Below, piece after piece: positions 21,671 through 36,000 of a stretch of 64,000 bases of DNA. The position numbers and the translations under genes are program-made. This stretch comes from Megamerina dolium. Lineage: Eukaryota; Arthropoda; Insecta; Diptera; Megamerinidae. Location of the stretch: assembly GCA_963854835.1 (NCBI GenBank), contig OY978525.1, forward strand, positions 66,087,907 to 66,151,906, read 5' to 3'. The notes beneath the pieces were generated by a model. That model did no database searches, was not told the origin of the DNA, and saw only the letters and a program-made list of their open reading frames with translations. Position 1 is the first letter of the stretch, and the number at the start of each line of letters is the position of its first letter.

Positions 21671-23973
21671 CTATAAGATAAAGTTTTCAATATTGCGAAT
21701 TCTTAATGTAATAAATTTTTTAGACTTGATCATACTTGCGCTGCAACCATGGCTGAATCGATCTATACTGTTCATAGAAGTTAGTCATATCGGGTACTAA
21801 GTCACGGACCACATACATGTGTGGCAATGGGTAAATCTTCAAAGGTTTTGAAAGGCTGGTATCAATTTTGCTGTAAAAAATCAATAACATTGTACAGAAT
21901 AAGAATTCTACTTATTTTCATAAAAAATGACATAGACTGCAATATTACATATACAACTGAAATTTTCTTCGTATACTTAGTAGTTTATTTATTTATTTAT
22001 TTATTATTTTTTTTTTTTGGAATATTGTATTAGCTGATGCAAGTTTTCCTATTCTAGGATTTCATATTTTTAAACATTACGACTTATTGGTTGTCATGTA
22101 AAGAGGAAAATTAATCGATCAACAAACATTGCCAGAAGCGAATGGCGTAAATATGCAGCTCGGATTAACATAGTTTATATTATACGATATACACGCTGAG
22201 CACGAAATTCTTTTAAACGAGTTCAAAGGTATCGATGACATCAATGCCAGCAGGAAGCCTTTTGAGTCCGAAGTTACGCATCACATTACCAGAACGCGTG
22301 CTCCAGTATATGCACGGCCACTAGTTGTCATGGATTAAATTTAGAAGAGGCGAAAAAAGTTTTCGAATATCTTGTTTAAAAAGAATTTAACTGGTGAAAA
22401 CGCTAACCTCGGGAAAGTATAGCTAGGTTTCTTCCGACAAGAAAAACATATGAATTCGCAGAATAGCTTCCTCTGATTTTTACAAATGAGATGCAATATC
22501 CTACGGGTAATTTATATTTCATTAAAATTACAACCGCATTATTGGCCATTTCTCTATTTTCTAGGATTCAATGCAAGGAGTATGTTGGAGACCGATGTTT
22601 TTCTCGGACGCAATGAAGGAGTCAGATCGGACGATTCAAATGTTGAAGTATACGATGCGCCTGATGTGGAAAGATCTCAGACACCTCCTTCAATTACCAG
22701 AAATGTATGTACATTTATTACTGATTTCTCGCAAAAGTACAATCTTTAAGTTCATCAACGTGGTTCCCCTATACAGCAGAACTTCAGACGAACTAGAGTT
22801 GGAAAGCCTTGTATACGATGAAGTGGAAAATCGGCCTATATATGCCACAAACTGTGTAACAAAATCTACGGCAATGCACTTCAAGATGGAGCCAAATCTT
22901 CAACTTCACTCTCATAAGTGAATCACCTGAGCGAGGGAGGTTTAGCGAAGCCAACAGAAATGATCATTGCAAACATAATTTAGAAAAATTCGGAGCAATT
23001 AACAGAGACGATTTGTTCATAACAAGTAATTTTGTAAAAAAAACACAATAAACTTTCGTTTTTCTTCTTCTTTGCTTTCACAATCGATTAGACTGCAAGC
23101 ATTTACATATATATTTCATTACATTTCATCATTTTATTATTGTTTTGTTTTTAATTTTTTTTTAATAATTTTCATAGTTCCAATAACAAAATCAATTTTT
23201 TTGGATCGATCGAAGACGATGATGTGTGAATAAAATATGTAGAATTAAAAAAAGTTCAAATCATAGTTGAATACAAGACAGTTGAAACCTTCGGAAAAAG
23301 TGGTCAAAGCACAAGTTTATTAAAACACACATTGAACTACAAATTTTGACATCGATAATCTGAATAAAGACACCAAGGCTATTAGCTACTACTTAGAAGT
23401 GGCCATAAGTTACATGAAAAAGTCCCTACAATCCCTTGATTTCACTAACAATCGCTTTAAATTTTATATGGTCTATTTTTACAACAAATAATTTAAAACA
23501 AAAATTGAATCGTTCAATTTTGTAATTTCACACTCCAATTGCGACACCGCGGCTTAAGAAGTTTTACTTAAAAAAATTTTTTTTTAATAATATAATACAA
23601 TACGTATATACAACGATATAAAAGCGATAGTGTATGTGCGCATATGCAAACAGCAATCACAAATGATTCACAGTCAGCTACAAACTGAAAACGTCGTTTT
23701 CGTGTTATTACGCCCTGGCATCTACATGGGAGACACATTCAATACAGTGGTGTTGCCAGGACTTCAAAAACAAAAAAGCTAGATCGTCCAAATAGAAACG
23801 ATAAAACAAATTCTTAAATTTAGTGGTAAATTTTAATGAAGAAAAAACTACTTGATAAACTTCCTACTGACTTTATGGCAGTTACGAATGCATTTAGAGG
23901 TTAACAATAGCGCATTTGGCTCTACCAAATAATATAATCGAGCGAGCCCACAGTGGTTTCAAACGTCAAAGGA

Positions 23974-24010
<37 letters not shown>

Positions 24011-27000
24011 TGTGGCCATAACAACCGAATATCGATTTAGGCCGGAAATAACATGCTTCGCCAGCCATCTCTGTTCTTTGCTAGCTGGCGCCAGTTAGAA
24101 ATTCCAAGCGCCGTCAGGTTCTCCCGTACTTGGTCTTTCCACCGGAGGTTACGTCTTCCTCTTCTGCGTCATCGTCCAGCGGTTTCCGAATATAACACCT
24201 TCTTAGCTGGAGCGTGTTCTTCCTTTCGCTCGACATGACCTAGCCAGCGCAGCCGCTGGATTTTAATGCGCTTTACTATGTCAATATCGGCATACAGCTC
24301 GTACAACTCATGGTTGTACCTTATTCGGTACTCGCCACCAACGCAAATAGGTCCAAAGATCTTGCGAAGGACTTTTCTCTCGAAAACTCCAAGCATTCGC
24401 TCATCCGAGGTGGAAATTATCCACCCTTCAGCGCCATATGTTAGGACAGGCATGATGAGAGACTTGTAGAGTGTAGTTTTCGTTCTTCGAGAGAGGGCTC
24501 GACTTCTCAATTGCTTACTCAGCCCAAAGTAACACCTGTTAGCAAGAGTTATCCTACGCATGATCTCCAGGCTGACGTCATTACAGTTGTTGATGCTGGT
24601 TCCAAGATAAACAAAGTCACTTACTACTTCAAGAGCGTAGTTGTCAACAGTTAGGTGTTGTCCAAAACGCCGGGACTCTTTGTTTGTTGACACTAGATAC
24701 TTCGTCTTGCCCTCGTTCACCGTAAGACCCATCCGACGCGACTCTCTTTCCAACTCTGAGAATGCTGCACTGACTGCTCGCGTGTTCATGCCGATTATGC
24801 CAATATCGTCGGCATACGCTAACAGCATGACACTTTTGTTGAAGATAGTGCCATTATGTCGTAGATCAGCAGCTCGTATTATTTTCTCCATAATAAGATT
24901 GAAGAAGTCGCACGATAACGAATCACCTTGTCTGAAACCCCGTTCGGTACTAAACGGTGCGGAGAGGTCCTTCCCAATTTTCACTGCACAACAGGAATTA
25001 TGCAGTGTCATTCTACAAAGTCGAATGAGCTTTGCAGGAATACCGAACTCAGACATTGTTGCATAGAGGTAATCCCTTACCGCACTGTCGAAAGCGGCTA
25101 TAATCAACAAATAGGTGGTGTGTGTCGATCTGTTTTTCTTGGGTCTTCTCCAGGATTTTGCGCAGTGTGAAAATCTGGTCGATGGTGGATTTACCAGGTC
25201 TGAAGCAACACTGATACGGTCCAATCAGGTTGCTGAGCATAGGCTTCAACCTTTCACACAGTGCGCTCGATAGAACCTTGTATGCGATGCTCAGGAGACT
25301 TATTCCACGGTAGTTGGCTCAAATTGTGGGGTCTCCTTTTTTATGTACAGGACAGAGGACACTGAGCCTCCAATCATCAGGCATGCTTCCATCTGACCAT
25401 ATTCTGCTCAGGCGCTTGATCTTTTCTTTTCTTGCGCCTGAAAATACGTCTCTTTGCACTCCTTTTCTCTCTGTACCGCTCCTTAACAGCTCGCGTTGCA
25501 CCTGTACGCAGGGCTTTACTGTAGCCCGCATCTTTCTCTGCGGTAGCGTCGCGACACTCCTGATCATACCACTCATTTCTCAGAGGCCGGTAGTAACCGA
25601 TTACCTCCTCGGCAGCAGTAGTCATGGAGTGGGATATATGTGTCCACCGTGCGCATGTATCATCAAGTGGGAGAGTGTTCTGCAAAAGCAGATCCCACAG
25701 TCGAATGGCAAATGCATCTACTGTCTCTGGTGACCGCAGCTTACTGACGTCGAGCTTTCTCTATGTGGGACTACTCTTGTTATTTGTGACACATAAACGT
25801 GTGCGCACCTTAGCTGCAGCAAGGTAGTGATCCGAGTCTATGTTGGCACCACGGATCGATTTCACGTCCATCACACTGGAAGCATGCCTTCCGTAAATCA
25901 CCACATGATCAATTTGGTTTCTTGTACGTTGATCTGGGGACAGCCATGTCGCTTTGTGGATGTCGAGATGCTGGAATCTGGGAACACCAATTACCATGTT
26001 TCGAGCTGCGGCGAAGTCGATCAGACTCATTCCGTTATCGGAGGTGTTCTGGTGGAGGCTGAATTTTCCGACAGTTGGACCAAAGGTACCCTCCTTGCCC
26101 ACCCTGGCATTAAAGTCGCTAAGCACGATTTTGATATCGTGGCGGGGGCAACGGTCATAAGCTTCTTCGAGGCGCTGAAAGAAGCTCTCCTTGGTCACAT
26201 TGTCCTTCTCATCCGTCGGAGCGTGGGCACATATAAGGCTGATGTTGAAGAATTTTACCTTGATGCGGATTGTGGACAGCCGCTCGTTCACAGGCGTGAA
26301 ATGTGAGACAAGATGTCGTAGTCTCTTGCTGACCAAAAATCCACATCCTAATTCGTGCCTTTCACTCTCTTTTGGAGCAGCCCTGTCCCGTCCATCGCAT
26401 TTCCTGGAGAGCGGTGATCAACGCTGTATTTTTCGAGGACATCAACCAGCTGGATAGAGGCACCCTCCCTATAAAGGGACCGGACATTCCAGGTGCATAT
26501 CCGTAAATCGTTGTCCTTTTTTCGTTTGCGAGGGTCATCAACAAAAGCGGTAGTCCTTATCCGAGGCATTGCTGTTTTTTTCATTGGGGGGATTTTTCAT
26601 ATGGCGGGTCCCAAACCCAACGCACAACCTCTATCCGAGGAGATTTTCGCCACTCACTTCAGCCGTCTCCCAGCGGGTGCCAGGAGTACGTTGCCCGGTG
26701 GTCGCCACATGGAGTGCCCCCATTAATAATAATGAAGACGCCATCACATAGCAAGCAGAGCAAGCTACATGACTACCCCTCATTAACAAATAAAGGTATC
26801 ATCACATAGCGCTCAGATCAAACTACATGACAGCCAGTGAGTTGACTTGCGATGAGTTCAACAAGGATTGCGCTAGCCCCACCCGTTTGAGGCAGTTAGA
26901 CACCTTACCTTGCGAAAACACCACCAGACCACACCGTCAAAGGAACACCTTTCTAAAAAGGCAAAAAATTAGTTATTAAAAATTAGTGGCCATAACAACC

Positions 27001-30000
27001 GAATATCGATATAGGCTGAAAATAAAATGCTTTTCCAGCCATCTCTCTTCTTCGATAGCTGGCACCAGTTAGAAATTCCAAGCGCCAATTAATTACTTCC
27101 AATTAATAAGAAAAAAATGAAAAAAAAAATCGAATGCTTATTAATTTTAAACAAAATTAGGAGCATTTTTGGAATCCGTAAGGAATCCTCTTCGGTGCAT
27201 TATCGGATTGTAAAAACAATCCCTAAACACTCATTTTGGGTTATCGTCGGATGATTTACGGAGTCCGACGATAACTACAATTTAAAAAAAAATAATAAGC
27301 GAATAGAGGAGTCCGCACGAAGTCTTTGATGTTTATCTGAATGTCTTTCAATATATATGAAAGAAGTGTTCCTTTAGAACGCCTCAAAAGATTTGGGACT
27401 CTTTTGGAGGCTCCCTAGGAGGGTCAGCGCACCGTTAAAGGAGTCCTTGCGGACTCCGTTGGTGGGCTGCGGATATGCTTTGCAAATATTGTACGTGCTT
27501 TGAGAGAAAAGAGAATCATTCAAAAATCAAATACATCCTCGCAGCACTTTAATAGATACTTCTAAATATTTGCGTGATTTATTGGTTTGCGGTAAACAAA
27601 TATAGCGGTAGTCAACTTTGTTTTTTATCTTTTTACCTACATAACTTTTTTTTCTTGATTTTTGTTTTAATAAAAGCAATATTTCGTAAAGTTGATTTAC
27701 TTATATAAATCACAATCTGTCATTCGCAATTTCATTGGAATATTTCTGTTTTCTCTTCTTCCGGCTTTGCTTTAATAAAAGCAATATTTCGTGAAGTTGA
27801 GTTACTTATATAAATCACAATTTGTAATTTATAATTTCGTTCTAAAAATTTTTGTTTTCTTTCCTCTGGCCAAATTTAATAAAAGCAATATTTCGCGAAC
27901 TTGATTTCCTTTTACAAATCGTAATCGTAAATTTCAATAGTGACTCTTTTGAAAGATTTCATCAGAGCTGCTGCTCGGCTAAATCGGTTAAATCTGAACA
28001 GAATTTTTCTGAAATTCAATCAGCTCTTCACACTAAATATACTTTGGAGGTTCAAAATGAAGAACTTGAAGAGCTGTGGACCAAAGTTAAGGCAAGATAC
28101 GATAAGTGTCTTCTTTTATTTGAAAAAGAAAAGGAAACCGACAATATTACCGTTGTCGATTCAAAGTACAATAATACTTTCCGTACTTATGTCGCATGTT
28201 CAGCGAAAATGAATGAAAGAATGCATGAGGCCGAGTTCACAACATTCTCCGACGCACAATCTTCAACGTCTACAATGTTACATGCACTCAATAATATCTT
28301 TACCTCCTTGCGATACCCAATTTTTTAACGGAGATTATCTTTCTTGGCCAACCTTTCGAGATTTATTTTCGGTTATTTACGTCGAAAAATTATTTCATCT
28401 AATTCAAAAAACGAGTTACGAGGCTCGTGAAATTGTTCAAAAATGTCCCTTGACCAATGATGGTTTTGATTTAGCATGGAGAAACTTAGGCCACACATAT
28501 AATAACCAACGAATTCTAGCAAATACGTAAATCAAACTTCTTTCAGAGTTGCCAGTTCTTTCTCATGAGACTGGTTCGGGTCACAACACCCTACAAAGAG
28601 GTATAAATAATTGCTTAAGTTCACTACAACTTTAGAAGGTGGATACTACAAATAGGGACCCAATAATCGTATATTTATGTATGCAAAGATTACCTCAACG
28701 AACTATTGGTTTGTGGGAACAAAGTAATAAAAATAAATCAGCTCTACCAAAATGGGAAGAGCTTGATGAATTTCTCAAAACAAGGTTTGGAACTCTCGAA
28801 TGCGTCAACGGGTTAAAAGGTCCAAGCACCAGTTAACCAAATTTTTGTAAAAAATCGTTTACTCCAAATGTGAGCTTTACAAAAAGAACAATGAGTACTT
28901 ACACCAATGCCAATGTTTCTAAATCCAATCTGTCAAATTCTAACTGCGTTTTTTGTAATCAAGCACATGTCTTACGGTCTTGTCCTCGTTTTATTAGCAT
29001 GCAAATACCCGATAGATATTCAAATGTTAAGCGGTTACATTATTGCTCAAATTGTCTCTCTTAAAGCTCATCAACTAAAAAGTTGTAAGAGTTCATATAG
29101 TCGCATCATGTGTAATATGAGTCACCATACGCTTTTACATATAAATTCGGAATATTCGACTACAGCGAATAATCCAGCAGGATCACGTTCGTTCCAGCTC
29201 GGCTGCTGCTTCGGGGTCACGCTCCACTGCAACAATGGTTGCTTCGGTTTCCAATACTGTTTTGAGGTCTCGCTCCAATCAGCCTTTTGTCGTACTTACA
29301 AATACTCAATCGGGGTCACGCTCCATTGAGTCACATACATACCATGAACAAATACAGTCCACTATTTTATCCCCAGGTTACAATTTTTCGAATGTAACCC
29401 TGTCAAAAACAAATAGTGTGCTTTTAGGTACTGCACAGGTACACATATGCCATTTAGGTTCATCTTATACCGCTCGGGCTTTAATAGATCCAGCATCTAA
29501 AGCATCTTTTATCTCAGCTCGCTTGTGAAAACTTTTGAAGTTACCGACAGTGGCTACACAAGCCAAGATTTCCGGAATCAACCAAACAAACATCAGCCAA
29601 TTTTTCCAAGCTCTGTTCATTTGTTCTTGGTTCTCCATTAAATTCGTGTAATCTAGCTTTTGTTTTGCCTCAAAGATCTGGACATTTACCGCGTAATTAA
29701 ATAAATCCTCATCATTAACGGCAGGTACCGAATCTTACTTGGGCTGATCCAGGTTTTTGAAAATCCTCACCAGTAGATATACTTATCGGTGCCGACATGT
29801 ACCCATACATTATTCTTAATAGTATACAAAGAAAGCTAGCGGGTGGATACGTACTGGTCCTATTCCCGCCTCTTAAATATCTTATTTTTCGACAAGAATA
29901 GATTTTCCTTCAAATTCTGCCATGGATAAAGCTTTGGCGTTTTTTTTTTTTTTGAGAAAATGAGAATCCGCCCAAGCAGAAAATTATTTCGGATGCCGAC

Positions 30001-33000
30001 TAATGGTGTGAGGAAAATTTTATTAGCGCCACACGACGTGACTCTTCCTTTTAAAACTTCTAATACAAATGAGCTGAGTTTAGGGTATTCACGACATATT
30101 GCGATACACGACTCAGTTTCTTCGAAACGAATCTGCTCTTCTCAAGAAACCCGATGTTAAGATCTTGTACGATAGATATGCAGAGCTAGTTCATAAGAAA
30201 CGAGTTTTCCCTTCCAATCAGGCTACAAAACATTTCTATCTTCCACATCATCCAGTGATCAAATCTGATAGCCTTATGACAAAACTTCGTGTTGTTTCAT
30301 GTCGGTCCTGTTTTACAATTGGATTTACTTCTTCTACTTCTCGTGCGTTAGATATTATTCAAGTTTGCCTTTAATAGCGACATTAAGAAAATGTATCGCC
30401 AAATACTTCCAAAACATTGTCCACTTCAACGAATTTTTTATCCCTCTTCTAGATATCAAGAAGTATCTGAGTTCGAGTTGCAAACTGTAACTCTTGGTAT
30501 CAATTGCGCTCCTTATCTTGCGATACGTATATTACTGCAACTTGCCGATGACACACAAGATACACACCCATTAGCCGCTCAAATTCTTTGAGAAGCAATG
30601 TATGTGGATGATGTTCTTACTAGTGCTCATGACATTGGGTCCGCCAAAAAAGCTCGAAATGAGCTAATTGATACATTGAGTTCAGCAGGATCCATTTATG
30701 TAAGTGGATTTCAAACTGCAAAGAAATTCATGAGGATCTACCTAAGGAACATTTGTTAGATGTAAACTTTTTGAATTTTGAAGGTTCCAGGTCTGTAAAA
30801 ACATTAGGTGTGCGGTGGAATGCCAGCACTGACAAATTTTTCTTCAATGTTCCACCAATTACTCGAAAAACAGCCCACACGAAACAGGAAATTCTGTCTA
30901 TGATTGCTAAACTTTTTGACCCCGTATGGTGGCTTGCGTCCATTATTGTAGTGGCTAAAATTTTGATGCAACGCATCTGGCTTGATAGCATAGTGGGATG
31001 AGGTACTTCCTTTGTCCTCAGAAACTAAGTGGCAGGAATTTTTAAACCCTTATAACGACATTAATCTTATAAAAATACTACGCTGGGTGAATTATACTCC
31101 TGAAGATATAGTTCAAATCTCGAAACATCCCCGTATGCTTCGGAGAAAACATACGAGGCGGTGATTTTTATCCGTGTTCGCCGGTCCTCAAATATTTGTC
31201 ATCTCACTTGCTTTTGGCAAAAACTAGGGTAGATCCAATCAAAACAGTTTCTTTACTAAGATTGGAGCTATGCGGTGCCATACTTTTGTGTGACATGCCC
31301 GACACACTTCTACCTGAACTAAACATTGATATTCAGGAAGTTTATTTTTGGACAGATTCTACAATAGTGCTTGGCTTAAAAACACGCCCTCTACGTGGAA
31401 AACGTTTGTAGCTAATCGTGTTAGCAAAATCCAACAAAAACCTTCTGCAAAAAATTGGTATCAAACGTCGATACCCGCAATATCCCTGCTAACTTATGCA
31501 GTAGAGGTCTCTCTCCAAAGGAACTATGCGAATATCCCCTATGGTGGCGAATATCCTAGGTGGCTTTATAAAGATACATCTGAATGGCCATATCCAACTT
31601 TCAATATCGATATCTCCACCGAAGCTAAAAAAGTACAAGTACACTCTATATTGAAAAACTCAACTGTGGATATCCTTCCTCGTTTTTCATCGTTCTCACG
31701 GGCACTTCGTGTCATTTTTATATTCGTCGATTCTTACCATACTTTAAAAAATTCTGCTTTTTACGAAAGCAAATCTATTTCGTTCGATGAGATTCAGAAA
31801 ACGAAAACTATGTTAATCATTCCCGCTCAACAGTCTTACTTTCTTTTGGAATATAAATGCCAAATTGAAAAAAGGAGCTGAATTCTCAAAATAATCTTCT
31901 TTCAATAATCTCGTTCTTTATCAATTCACCCACGCTTTCAGAGAGCGAAAAGCGCCCAATTATTCTGCCGTGTAATGTAAATTTGCACATCTACTTGTGG
32001 AATTTATACAATATCGTTACGATTCATGGAGGCAACATTTTGGTTTTACGCCTTGTTCGACATGAGTACTGGATTCCTGTCCTGGTTTACTGGACAAAAA
32101 AACGAAAAGCTAGTCAAATTATGTCTGCTTTACCTCCAGAGCGCACCGTTCTTGAACAATACTGGGTTAGATTTCGCTGGACCTTTCGATATTAAAACTT
32201 ATACAGGCAGAGCTTGTCGTATAACAAAAGGTTACGTTGGCATCTTTATATGCTTTTCTACCAAAGCAATTCACTTGGTGCCTTTACCCGATTTGTTTCT
32301 CGTCATGGTTGTCCAGAAACCATATATTCAGATAATGGCACCAATTTCGTTGGTGCATCGAGTATTTAAAAATGATTTTGCATATTTTCTAAAGCAACAA
32401 CTGGAATGGAAAATTATAGCCCGCCGGGGCACCCCATATGGGTGGTTTATGGGAAGCTTAAGTTAAAAGCTTCAAACTTCACTTCCGGAAAATGGCTACG
32501 GCTCATAAATACACATTTGAGGAACACGCCACGCTTCTGACTCGCATTGAAGAGTGTCTAAATTCACGACCTATATGTCGGAGAATCAAAATGATATTTC
32601 TCTTTTGTTACCTGGTCACCTCCTTACTGGAGGCTCTCTTCTGGCGCCTCCTGAATCTTCTATAATGGATAAGCCTATCAGCATTAAAGATGGCGAAAAT
32701 TAGAACCAAATTAGAAATATTCAGACGATTCAATTTTTCCTTTCCTTTGTTTTTTTTTTTATAATCAACCCTTAGATAAACATGAATGCAACAACGAATA
32801 TTACTACGGCAAATGCCAACACAGAAATGTAGGATTTGCAAGCGTACGCACCCTCTAAGATTTTGTAGGGTTCCTTCACATGAACTTGGAGAAAAGACTA
32901 CGAGCCATTATATTAAATCGATATTGCCCGCGCTGTTTAGCTCACTCTCATTTTGCCAGACTACCGAAGTAGACTGCTCTGTGACTATTGTCACCGCAGA

Positions 33001-36000
33001 CATAATACGCTCATCCACGCGCATAAACGTCTGCGTCCTACATAACGAATCGCAATTCAAAGGTTGACTGTGCTTTTTTCCACTGCCTTGCTTTGCAACG
33101 ACACAACATAAGTCATCCGGCAGAATCCTTTTAGATCACTGTTGGAATATGAGCCAAATTTCGTGGTCGTTGGTGAAGTAACTAAATTTTCCAATCAGTA
33201 ACATAGATGATTCTTTTCGCCGAATCACACTATGTCACGATGCCAGGCATCGTATGGAGGTATACGTGAAGTTCTGCATTTCCTTTTTATTCAGGACTCC
33301 GCTGGAACATATAGACGAGCGCCTACGACTTGCAGATCCACATTTCTTCCGATCGACGGCAGTGGTAATTGTTTTGGGATCCGAGATCTATCACAAGGTG
33401 ATTAGACCCGGATTAGTCGCGATGCCTGGGCTACCTCTAGCTCAGGACTAGATGTCAACTTTGTAGCTGTGTTCTTACTGGCTCGTGTCCTTTTTTTACT
33501 GCCGTATTGGCTAGGGTCCTTTATAGCCCCTTTTTTTGTTAAAAATATAATTATATCTGATTCCTTCTTTTTGAATTCTACTTTCTTTTTGTTGTTGTTG
33601 TTGTTGTACACTATATTGCTCAATGAATTACTTATGTCAAATAAGCTATCACGCTTAGTTTTAAGTATTTTGAAATGAATTAAATCGAAATATTTTCTTT
33701 TTTTCTATATATCGATATAAGATCTTTGTATTTATCTTTTGTCATTTCATTTGCAGTGTAAGACACTGCAAGGGTGTTTAAGCCATATCTTTCCCTGCAG
33801 TGTACCAGCTGTAGTGAATTGTTGTGCAACACTGCTACATTCGTTGAAAATCGACGAAAGTAAAAGCTCTTTAACAGTTTGATTTTTCAACGATCGTATG
33901 CTTCGCCATAGGTCAAAAATTAGTTTTTATCTTGCTATCTTGCTTATAACCGGACCGACGGCATATTCAACAACTCCATTTTAGCGAGTTTCTTAATACA
34001 CAATAATATAAGTCTTATCGTTTGTTGGTATTTATTGCAAATAAATATCTTTGGATCTCTACCATTTTTGCTTGTTATATTTCATATAAATATAACTCGG
34101 CGGAGACCACACATTAGCATACGAAACCCTAAACTAAAACCAACATATTATAAACTACAAGCCTATTTTCAAGAGTGAACATTGCGTTATTGATCAGGTA
34201 TTAAAAACACCTTGAGGCACGCTCTATATGGGCATTACCGACAAACAATTTTTGGATACGATATTCACAAAAATAGGCTCTATACGAAAAAGGTTTTTTT
34301 TTTCCTGTAAATCGGCTATTCTGCACTTATGACCTTTTTCCATTAAACAAATATATTTTGCCAATATAAGCTTGTAATTATCATTCCAAGAACGCACATT
34401 TTTCGGATGTATAGTTGCTACTTTTAAGAAATTGTTGAGTAGGTTATCCATTATGAAAGCATCTAAAATATAATGCATCACGATCACTTTGATAAAAATG
34501 AAAGCAACACAATATTACGTAGTCTAGATATTGAACAATTAGTCTGCTTTTCCACGCTAAATCTTCTATTTCGTTTTGTAGAAACACAATTTACACATAG
34601 AAACTTACAAATGTAGTTAATACCTTAAATTATTTCAAAGAAGTTAGTTTTTGTTAAAGTAGCTGTTGTGAAATATTTACGTAGATTCCTGACGGCGCTT
34701 GGAATTTCTAACTGGCGCCAGCTAGCGAAGAACAGAGATGGCTGGCGAAGCATCTTATTTTCGGCCTAAATCGATATTCGGTTGTTATGGCCACATAAGT
34801 AAGTAAGTAAGTAAGTATTTATTAGTATCCTATAGATTTAAGAAAACTCAAGCACACCAATAAAACGAGTGAAATCATAATTGAAAGAAAGATTTTATAA
34901 ATGTTTTTCCAGGACTAAAATGGCAACGGTGGTTAGTACGCGATAAGCGCAATAAATTACATGTTTCAGCAACTAATTAACAGTTGAGAAGCTATTGATA
35001 TAATTTTTTTACTTTCATAAACTGAATGCTTCTGACCATGGTATAATAATACAAGGTAGATCCATTAAGGAGAGTTCTCACGATTGAAGAAGAAAAAGTA
35101 AATAAAACAACAACAAGCACATGGAAAAAGCAGAAGTAGCAAAGGAAACAACAGAAGTAGAAAAGAAAATAACAAACACATTAGTTTGACATTATAAGAA
35201 GCCAGTTTCTGAAATTATATTGAGAAGCCAAGAGGATTCCTCTACAATTGCTCTACCTTCTATTAATATATCTTGGCTTCTGACCAAATCTTATTAATAA
35301 GTTATATCCAAAAACTCATCAACATTCTCTCTGTATTTTCGGTTGAGAAACATATTACTATTTCGGTAAATAAAAACATATAAATACACATTTTTATCCA
35401 AATTTTAATTCATAATTGGCATCCGAATGCGAAATAACCGCTGTAATTAAGCAATGTTGCTAGAAAATGTATGAAGGAAGATGTATATAGAATACAACGT
35501 CATATTTACAGCCTATATATACGTTTTTATGTTGGCGATACCAAATGATGCGTTGAACTTTTAACGTAGATAAAATGTTATTATTATTTAATTTGTTTAC
35601 TTCTGTATTATATTACACGAAAATTGTAAATATACATAAATTTTCATTTAGGATATTTTATCCAATTTTTTAATAATCAGCAAGTAAAAAAAATACATCT
35701 GGCAACAAAAGCTTTTCATTATATTCGATTAGTCAAGTGGAATACACCGTGTACGCAGTTATTTTTTTTTATTACTTGCATTTTAACAAGTATATTTATA
35801 AATCAAAGTACTGGACTTTAAATTTCACGAAACAATAAAATAATTGTAACAAATATTAACTTTTATTTTTTTGTCTTTTTTTTTTAGTTTTGAATTTTTC
35901 AAACTTTCATCTATTATACTTGCAAAAGTAATCAGTACTATTTAACAGCGTTGTCGCATTATCAATTTCAATGTGGCGAAAATCCACATATCCAGGGGAA

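Noticed and set aside
21736..21869. SdhB as a processed pseudogene or programmed frameshift gene
   Set aside because: It has introns with consensus splice sites and conserved exons, so it is not processed. No slippery heptamer with a downstream structure was seen; a sequencing indel explains the gap better.
23976..24009. TTAC repeat as an independent microsatellite or CRISPR-like array
   Set aside because: It is the simple-repeat tail of the RTE LINE, adjacent to its TSD. No spacer structure is present.
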